Source: Balneolaceae bacterium (GTDB lineage: Bacteria; Bacteroidota; Rhodothermia; Balneolales; Balneolaceae). From it: a stretch of 11,221 nt of DNA. Positions 7,111 through 11,221 of the stretch are shown piece after piece. A program made the translations under genes and the position numbers. The notes beneath the pieces are model-generated. The model saw only the letters and a list, made by a program, of their open reading frames with translations. It searched no databases and was not told the DNA's origin. Every line of letters begins with the position of its first letter. The stretch's first letter is position 1. The DNA is taken from positions 1 to 11,221 of the forward strand of contig JAASTO010000073.1 of the NCBI GenBank assembly GCA_021767245.1. Reading direction: 5' to 3'.

Positions 7111-7114
7111 AAAC

Positions 7115-7142
7115 AAAAAGGATGGCTTTACAGTCATCCTTT
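7115..7142 (-). terminator. Rho-independent terminator of tRNA-Gln
   Basis: AAAGGATG and CATCCTTT form an 8-bp stem, extendable by three pairs, around ACTGTAAAGC. On the minus strand the stem runs into TTTTTGTTT. It lies just after the 3' end of the tRNA and before prs, so it should separate the two units. Confidence 0.85.
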
Positions 7143-7153
7143 CATAAATGTTG

Positions 7154-7224
7154 TTGCCCGGGGAGGATTCGAACCCCCACTGACTGGACCAAAACCAGCT
7201 GTCCTGCCATTAGACGACCGGGCA
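7154..7224 (-). tRNA. tRNA-Gln (anticodon TTG)
   Basis: A complete cloverleaf of 71 nt. The acceptor TGCCCGG pairs with CCGGGCA, with discriminator A; the first pair is U-A, usual for tRNA-Gln. D stem GTCT/GGAC; anticodon stem GCTGG/CCAGT around TTTTGGT with anticodon TTG at 7192-7190; T stem GGGGG/CCTCC around TTCGAAT. The 3' CCA is not encoded (CAA follows the discriminator), so it must be added by a nucleotidyltransferase. Confidence 0.96.
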
Positions 7225-7245
7225 TTTCATGTCATTGACAGACTC

Positions 7246-7276
7246 CAAAGATAGAAATCACTTTAAAAGCAATCAA
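7246..7276 (-). promoter_or_regulatory. Promoter of tRNA-Gln, Bacteroidota type
   Basis: TTG (7276-7274), 20 nt of spacer, then TATCTTTGG with a full match to TAnnTTTG (7253-7246). This predicts a transcript start about 15 nt before the mature tRNA 5' end. The upstream box overlaps the last codons of the DUF2851 gene. Confidence 0.6.
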
Positions 7277-8442
7277 GACTGAATCGCATTTTTTAAAACA
7301 AAACATTCTGAACACCTTCTGGGCCTGCAATATGATTTTAATTGATGGATAGAACCTAATTTCCTGCTATAATATTTTTCATTCAACGGCAGTGTATTAA
7401 ATTTTTTCAGCAATGATTGTGGAATTGGCGTTTTAAGTTCTTTCCAGGATGTGCGAACTTCCGCCTTCAAAGTGTTATGAGCAAACAACATTCCTAACAC
7501 ATAGAGGGATGGCAGATAAACGGTCCCGAATAAGATCTTCATTCTGGATGAGCGCTCTAATTTGTAGCGTTTACCCCATTCATCCCACAGGTCGATTTGA
7601 CTGCCATCCTTACTCAGAAAGGCCTCAAAGGGTGTGTTTAATATTTCATATGATATCTGAACCGCTTGTTTGATCCTTATTTTTGGATGATTTGCAGGCC
7701 TCACCCCCTTTAAGTTCCAGATCAGGTTGGAACTTCCATTTATCCTTGCCTCCCTCATGGCAAGATCGATCCCCAAATCGATTCGCTCGCCACTCCAGGT
7801 TGCAAGCAATCTTTCTCCGGTAACTTTCATCGCTGCCCGGTTGTGCGTGATTCCCAGACCATCCCACACTGAAAGGATCAGTGCTTTTTTCCAGGCTTTT
7901 GAAGGCACCATGTCCGGATCATACAAAGCGAGAATATCATCAGCCTTCTTTTCCAGGTATTCTGAATGTGCTTTATCCAGTTGCTCCCGAAATACTTCTT
8001 TAGAAATAAAATTAACATTTCCCGAACAAGGTAATTCCGACTGATTCTCAAAGCTTTGCAGAAAGACCTTTAAGTTCGAGGAGAGATACCTCCCTAAATT
8101 GAGTAGGTATGGCTTGCTACCGTTTTTTGTTTTTACTTCGCTGGCTTTTCCGTTTGCAAACACATGTAAAAACACGTTGTTATAGTTAGCATCAAGGTGA
8201 TGATTATGGTTATACCAATCGTTAGCCTTCAGATGTAATTCAACATCACCATGCCAAACCAGATCGTCAATAACAATTTTAGCAAACTTAAAATCGGGTC
8301 CATCCGTGGCATTAAGCCCTCCCGGATCAAGGATATGCACTTCTTTGCCACACTCGGTTCTCAAACCTTTAGTATCAAACAACCCATTTCCCCAGATCCA
8401 CTGAAGAAAAGCTTCCGAATATTGGAAACCCGCATTAACCAT
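7273..8442 (-). CDS. DUF2851 family protein
   Basis: 389 residues, close to the usual length of this uncharacterised family found mainly in Bacteroidota. Conserved landmarks: GPDF (48-51), WHGDVELH (63-70), DWYNHNHHLDANYNNVFLHV (75-94) rich in Asp and His, RPANHPKIRI (248-257), and a C-terminal cysteine motif C-x4-C-x2-C at Cys372, Cys377 and Cys380. No signal peptide or membrane helix is evident, so it is probably cytosolic. The pattern of an early Asp (GPD) followed by an acidic-strand motif (GDVELH) recalls PD-(D/E)XK nuclease folds, with His where Lys is typical; this is my inference, not an established function. The start ATG lies inside the end of the YtxH gene (8-bp overlap), implying coupled translation. 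The 3' end abuts the tRNA-Gln promoter. Confidence 0.88.
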   Translation of the reverse strand: MVNAGFQYSEAFLQWIWGNGLFDTKGLRTECGKEVHILDPGGLNATDGPDFKFAKIVIDDLVWHGDVELHLKANDWYNHNHHLDANYNNVFLHVFANGKASEVKTKNGSKPYLLNLGRYLSSNLKVFLQSFENQSELPCSGNVNFISKEVFREQLDKAHSEYLEKKADDILALYDPDMVPSKAWKKALILSVWDGLGITHNRAAMKVTGERLLATWSGERIDLGIDLAMREARINGSSNLIWNLKGVRPANHPKIRIKQAVQISYEILNTPFEAFLSKDGSQIDLWDEWGKRYKLERSSRMKILFGTVYLPSLYVLGMLFAHNTLKAEVRTSWKELKTPIPQSLLKKFNTLPLNEKYYSRKLGSIHQLKSYCRPRRCSECFVLKNAIQS

Positions 8443-8746
8443 GTTTGGTGATCTCTTCTATCTCCTCATCTTCTGAAAAATCCAGATCTTTTGTGGCTTC
8501 ATAAAGATCAGGTAGAGAATCTTTCATGGATTTTTTGATCCCTTCAGAAAAACGGTCAATTCTTTTTTCACTGTCCTCTTTGAGCTTTCGACCGGTTGCT
8601 TCAAGCCAGTGCCTGGTATCTTCACTTTGATCTTTTACCCACTTAATGTTTTCTCGTCCACTTTTGGGCGAAAACACCAAGCCGGCCAAAACACCTCCGG
8701 CAAAGGCTGTCATCCCAACTAATAATGTTCCAATTCCTTTTCTCAT
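8435..8746 (-). CDS. YtxH-domain small membrane-anchored protein
   Basis: 103 residues. An N-terminal hydrophobic, glycine-rich helix (about 4-25) runs into the YtxH signature GLVFSPKSGRE (22-32), followed by a charged, probably helical region (35-90) and an acidic end (DFSEDEEIEE). YtxH proteins are poorly understood single-pass envelope proteins sometimes linked to stress responses; the role here is unknown. The ATG at 8746 follows a strong ribosome-binding site. It is the first gene of a two-gene unit with DUF2851 and diverges from the PyrR-like gene. Confidence 0.88.
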   Translation of the reverse strand: MRKGIGTLLVGMTAFAGGVLAGLVFSPKSGRENIKWVKDQSEDTRHWLEATGRKLKEDSEKRIDRFSEGIKKSMKDSLPDLYEATKDLDFSEDEEIEEITKHG

Positions 8747-8750
8747 ACCT

Positions 8751-8757
8751 CTCCCTT
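8751..8757 (-). promoter_or_regulatory. Shine-Dalgarno site of the YtxH gene
   Basis: AAGGGAG followed by AGGT lies immediately before the ATG at 8746, making a purine-rich site that fixes this start. Confidence 0.65.
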
Positions 8758-8770
8758 ATTTCGGTTATGG

Positions 8771-8783
8771 TTAACACTGTTAA
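8771..8783. promoter_or_regulatory. 13-bp palindrome in the divergent intergenic region, possible operator
   Basis: TTAACACTGTTAA is perfectly symmetric about the central C. It lies 25-37 bp upstream of the YtxH start and 88 bp before the PyrR-like ATG, in the only promoter-bearing gap between these divergent units. A regulator site is inference; short AT-rich palindromes also arise by chance. Confidence 0.3.
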
Positions 8784-8806
8784 GGTAATAATTTCTCTGC
8801 ATATTT

Positions 8807-8849
8807 TTGACAATGATTTTAACACTAAGTACAGAAAACATTACCTTTG
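8807..8849 (+). promoter_or_regulatory. Promoter region of the PyrR-like gene cluster
   Basis: Two readings are possible. TACCTTTG (8842-8849) matches the Bacteroidota -7 box TAnnTTTG, with only a weak upstream box, and would give a leader of about 15 nt to the ATG at 8871. Alternatively TTGACA (8807-8812) with 17 nt to TACAGA (8830-8835) resembles a classical sigma-70 arrangement, but with a poor -10. The first reading agrees with the tRNA-Gln promoter in this window. Confidence 0.45.
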
Positions 8850-8870
8850 GTTCAATCTAAAAAACAGACT

Positions 8871-9365
8871 ATGAGCAAACAATTTACTTTGATGGACCGG
8901 GCGAGAATTGCTCGCACATTAAAACGGCTGGCAATTCAGATATTGGAAAAATCATCTACCGGGGAAGATCTGGTTATTATCGGACTGAATGAACGGGGTT
9001 TTATAACAGCCAAAGAGATCGCTACTGATATTTCTGCGATCATTGAGAAAAACGTGACCGTCCATAATTATAACATTGCGGATAATAACCCTGGAAATGC
9101 CTTGCCGGACTGCAGTGACAAACAAGTGATACTTGTGGATGATGTTATCTTTTCAGGTAAAACCATGTTTGAAGCACTATCAGCTGTAGCTTCGATCCAT
9201 GATCCAAAATCTATCAGGATCGCAGTTTTGATTGATCGGGGGCACCGAAAATACCCGTTATCTGCAGACCTGACCGGTATGACCGTGCCAACAAAACCCG
9301 GGGAACACATTGAAGTAATGCTCAAAGATTCAAAATTAAAAGAAGCGGTTCTTTTCAAAAACTAA
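8871..9365 (+). CDS. PyrR-like phosphoribosyltransferase
   Basis: 164 residues from the ATG at 8871. A TTG codon 24 nt upstream is in frame but lies inside the likely -7 box, so I reject it as the start. The type I phosphoribosyltransferase fold is shown by the PRPP loop VILVDDVIFSGKT (86-98). The following IAVLIDRGHRKYPLSADLTGMTVPT closely follows the PyrR family pattern (LVDRGHRELPI...GKNIPT). PyrR binds pyr mRNA as an attenuator and has uracil phosphoribosyltransferase activity in Bacillus-type bacteria. This homologue is shorter (about 180 is usual), and the middle region, NYNIADNNPG, replaces the TLYRDD-type segment of classical PyrR. No pyr gene is adjacent, so regulation of pyrimidine genes is unproven; salvage of uracil or another base is the alternative. 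It starts a plus-strand cluster with the DUF3078 gene 13 bp downstream. Confidence 0.88.
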   Translation: MSKQFTLMDRARIARTLKRLAIQILEKSSTGEDLVIIGLNERGFITAKEIATDISAIIEKNVTVHNYNIADNNPGNALPDCSDKQVILVDDVIFSGKTMFEALSAVASIHDPKSIRIAVLIDRGHRKYPLSADLTGMTVPTKPGEHIEVMLKDSKLKEAVLFKN

Positions 9366-9378
9366 CGATATAACAATC

Positions 9379-10254
9379 ATGAATAGCACGCCCCATAAAC
9401 TAATCATCCTTTCTCTCCTTGTGGTTTTCAGCACACAAGCTAAGGCTCAAAACATATCTATACCTGATAGCCTGATTGGCTGGACTCAAACCTGGGTTGC
9501 AAACCTGAACGGCTCACAGGCTGCTTACAACAATTGGTCTCAGGGTGGTGTTAGTACCCTGAGCGGAACAGCTTCATCCGTATTTACACTGATGTATAAA
9601 AAAGATCAATTTAGTTACGGTTTCAGAACAAATCTGAAATACGGCCAATCTAAAGTTAAAGATGAAGGCGTACGCAAAACCGATGACCTTATCGCTATTT
9701 CCAATAGGTTCAACTATCAGTTCAGGGAAGACGGAACGCTTTCGAGCTACGCTACTATTGTGTTTAGGACCCAGTTCGATGACGGTTTTGAGTACTCAGC
9801 TGACCCAAATGTAGCTGATGTTCGAATCTCAAGCTTTATGGCTCCGGGTTATCTATCAGAAAGCATGGGGCTTTCCTACAAACCGGCACCTGCTATCATA
9901 TTTGAGGTTGGTCTAGGACTCAAACAAACCTTTGTAACAGAAGATGAACTGGCTCCTGCATATGGCCTGGATCCCGGAGAGAATTTCAGATCTGAGGGTG
10001 GTTTAACGACCGGCATATATTATGAGAAAGAGGTATTTGAAAATATCCTATATACCAGTGCTGTCGAAACGTTCACTAATTTCCTGATCCCTTTCGATGA
10101 AACCGATGTGGTTTGGGGAAATGAGTTGGTTGGAAAGATCAATAGCCTGATCAGTGCTTCATTTCAATTCGAGCTTAGATACGACAACGATTTCTCACGT
10201 GAAATTCAGCTGAAACAAGTGCTTTCTGCAGGAATCTCTGTTAACCTTTACTGA
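9379..10254 (+). CDS. DUF3078 family outer-membrane beta-barrel candidate
   Basis: 291 residues. The N-terminus is a typical Sec signal peptide with a hydrophobic core (about 8-18) and a likely signal peptidase I cut after AKA (Ala23/Gln24). The mature start, GWTQTWVANLNGSQAAYNNWSQGGVSTLSG, is the usual opening of DUF3078 proteins, a Bacteroidota family of unknown function. The rest alternates polar and aromatic residues in strand-like stretches (FSYGFRTNLKYG, FQFELRYDND) and ends with an aromatic residue (NLY), as BAM-assembled barrels do. Location in the outer membrane is inferred. It lies 13 bp after the PyrR-like gene, and its stop overlaps the next start (TGATG). No Shine-Dalgarno is seen. 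Confidence 0.88.
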   Translation: MNSTPHKLIILSLLVVFSTQAKAQNISIPDSLIGWTQTWVANLNGSQAAYNNWSQGGVSTLSGTASSVFTLMYKKDQFSYGFRTNLKYGQSKVKDEGVRKTDDLIAISNRFNYQFREDGTLSSYATIVFRTQFDDGFEYSADPNVADVRISSFMAPGYLSESMGLSYKPAPAIIFEVGLGLKQTFVTEDELAPAYGLDPGENFRSEGGLTTGIYYEKEVFENILYTSAVETFTNFLIPFDETDVVWGNELVGKINSLISASFQFELRYDNDFSREIQLKQVLSAGISVNLY

Positions 10255-11221
10255 TGGATTCACAAGCACAAAAGTCTCTAAAAACCGGTCTTAGATCGCT
10301 TAAAGAGTGGATCAACTCTTATGGTGCCTGGAAACCTGATGAAACTCTACAGGTTTCTGACGAAAAGGCTGCCAAAGTCTTTGACCAATTAACTCAGCGG
10401 CTTAAAGGGAATTACCCGTTTGAACATCCCGTTTATGCGGGGCAAATGCTCAAACCACCTCATCCACTATCCTGGGCAGCCTATGCAATGGCTATGTCCA
10501 TCAATCCAAATAATCACGCACTGGATGGTGGACCGCCATCGTCAGAAATGGAAAAAGAAGCCGTCGCTGAACTTGCTGATTTTTTTGGATACGGAGATAC
10601 CTATCTGGGTCATCTGACTGCCAGTGGCACTATAGCCAACCTTGAGGCTTTGTGGATCGCCCGTGAGTCTCATCCGGATAAGAAGATCGCCTTTTCGGAT
10701 CAGTCCCATTACACACACGAACGCATGTGTTCTGTGTTACGGGTTGAAGGAATTAAGGTACCGGTCTCTGAAGACGGCTATTTTGATCTTGATGCTCTTG
10801 ATCCAGATCAAATAGGCACGATGGTCGTCACACTTGGCACGACCGGCCTTGGCGAAGTTGAACCTCTCGATCAGATACTGCCATGGGCTAGGGAACACGG
10901 TATTCGTATTCACATTGATGCGGCTTATGGAGGCTTTTTCAGAACCTTGATGAATTCGAATCTCATTGACGGCACCTCCTGGCAGCTTATGCAGGAAGCC
11001 GACAGTATTGTAGTTGACCCACATAAGCATGGTCTTCAGCCCTATGGATGTGGTTGCGTGCTCTTTAAAGACCCAGCGGTTGGCAAATTTTACAAACATA
11101 ATTCCCCCTACACCTATTTCACTTCCGAAGATCTGCATCTTGGGGAAATTAGCCTGGAGTGTTCACGGGCAGGGGCAGCAGCTGTGGCTCTATGGGCTAC
11201 CCTACAACTGTTCCCATTGAA
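10254..11221 (+). CDS. Group II PLP-dependent decarboxylase family protein, 3' partial
   Basis: 322 codons are visible and the frame is open to the window end, so the C-terminus is missing (family members are usually around 450-500 residues). PLP-site residues: the phosphate-binding turn TASGT (122-126), the ring-stacking His152 in DQSHYTH, Asp222 in HIDAAYGGFF, which contacts the pyridine nitrogen, and the Schiff-base Lys258 in VDPHKHG. The downstream YFTSEDLHLGEISLECSRAG also fits glutamate/tyrosine/aromatic amino acid decarboxylase-like enzymes. The substrate (glutamate, aspartate, tyrosine or another amino acid) cannot be read from the sequence. The start ATG overlaps the DUF3078 stop by one base (TGATG) with no nearby ribosome-binding site, so translation is probably coupled. 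It is absent from simple start-to-stop ORF calls because no stop lies in the window. Confidence 0.92.
   Translation, partial: MDSQAQKSLKTGLRSLKEWINSYGAWKPDETLQVSDEKAAKVFDQLTQRLKGNYPFEHPVYAGQMLKPPHPLSWAAYAMAMSINPNNHALDGGPPSSEMEKEAVAELADFFGYGDTYLGHLTASGTIANLEALWIARESHPDKKIAFSDQSHYTHERMCSVLRVEGIKVPVSEDGYFDLDALDPDQIGTMVVTLGTTGLGEVEPLDQILPWAREHGIRIHIDAAYGGFFRTLMNSNLIDGTSWQLMQEADSIVVDPHKHGLQPYGCGCVLFKDPAVGKFYKHNSPYTYFTSEDLHLGEISLECSRAGAAAVALWATLQLFPL

Noticed and set aside
8847..8870. TTG start extending the PyrR-like protein by 8 residues
   Set aside because: The TTG falls inside the likely -7 box TACCTTTG, the added residues are not conserved-looking, and the ATG at 8871 gives a normal start.
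10420..10617. A 65-codon plus-strand frame, and the minus-strand frame 10737-11138
   Set aside because: Both overlap the open PLP decarboxylase frame, which carries all the active-site residues.
1..11221. CRISPR array, insertion sequence, prophage, toxin-antitoxin or defence system
   Set aside because: I saw no repeat-spacer pattern, transposase, integrase or known defence motif. The genes are housekeeping or lineage-typical families.

Overview
The window reads as ordinary chromosomal DNA from a Bacteroidota/Balneolota-like bacterium, perhaps a marine Balneolales-type organism (inference). Three things point there: the DUF2851 and DUF3078 families, which I know mainly from Bacteroidota relatives; weak or absent Shine-Dalgarno sites at most genes; and several matches to the Bacteroidota-type promoter -7 box TAnnTTTG, most clearly in front of the tRNA. 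The proteins look intact. The first and last genes run off the window edges.

Left part (1-2510). The 3' end of an ALDH7/antiquitin-type aldehyde dehydrogenase (+) converges on a DJ-1/PfpI protein of the plant DJ-1D type (-), with a 36-bp near-palindrome between them. Upstream of the DJ-1 gene lies a perfect 48-bp palindrome. It is followed by a small two-helix membrane protein gene (+), which ends at a hairpin shared with the next convergent gene.

Centre (2511-7272, minus strand). A likely operon reads prs (PRPP synthetase), rplY/ctc (ribosomal protein L25), pth (peptidyl-tRNA hydrolase) and hppA (K+-dependent membrane pyrophosphatase). Upstream of it on the same strand is tRNA-Gln(TTG), with its own promoter and terminator, so prs probably starts from a separate promoter.

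Right part (7273-11221). DUF2851 and YtxH-family genes overlap by 8 bp on the minus strand. Divergent from them is a plus-strand cluster: a PyrR-like phosphoribosyltransferase, a DUF3078 outer-membrane barrel candidate, and a group II PLP-dependent decarboxylase. The decarboxylase start codon overlaps the barrel gene's stop (TGATG), and the gene is cut by the window end.

The genes are mostly housekeeping. I see no phage, transposase, CRISPR, toxin-antitoxin or defence system. The points most worth a second look are the two hairpin-forming palindromes, the pyrophosphatase placed behind PRPP synthetase, the PyrR homologue outside a pyr operon, and the uncharacterised DUF2851/YtxH pair.
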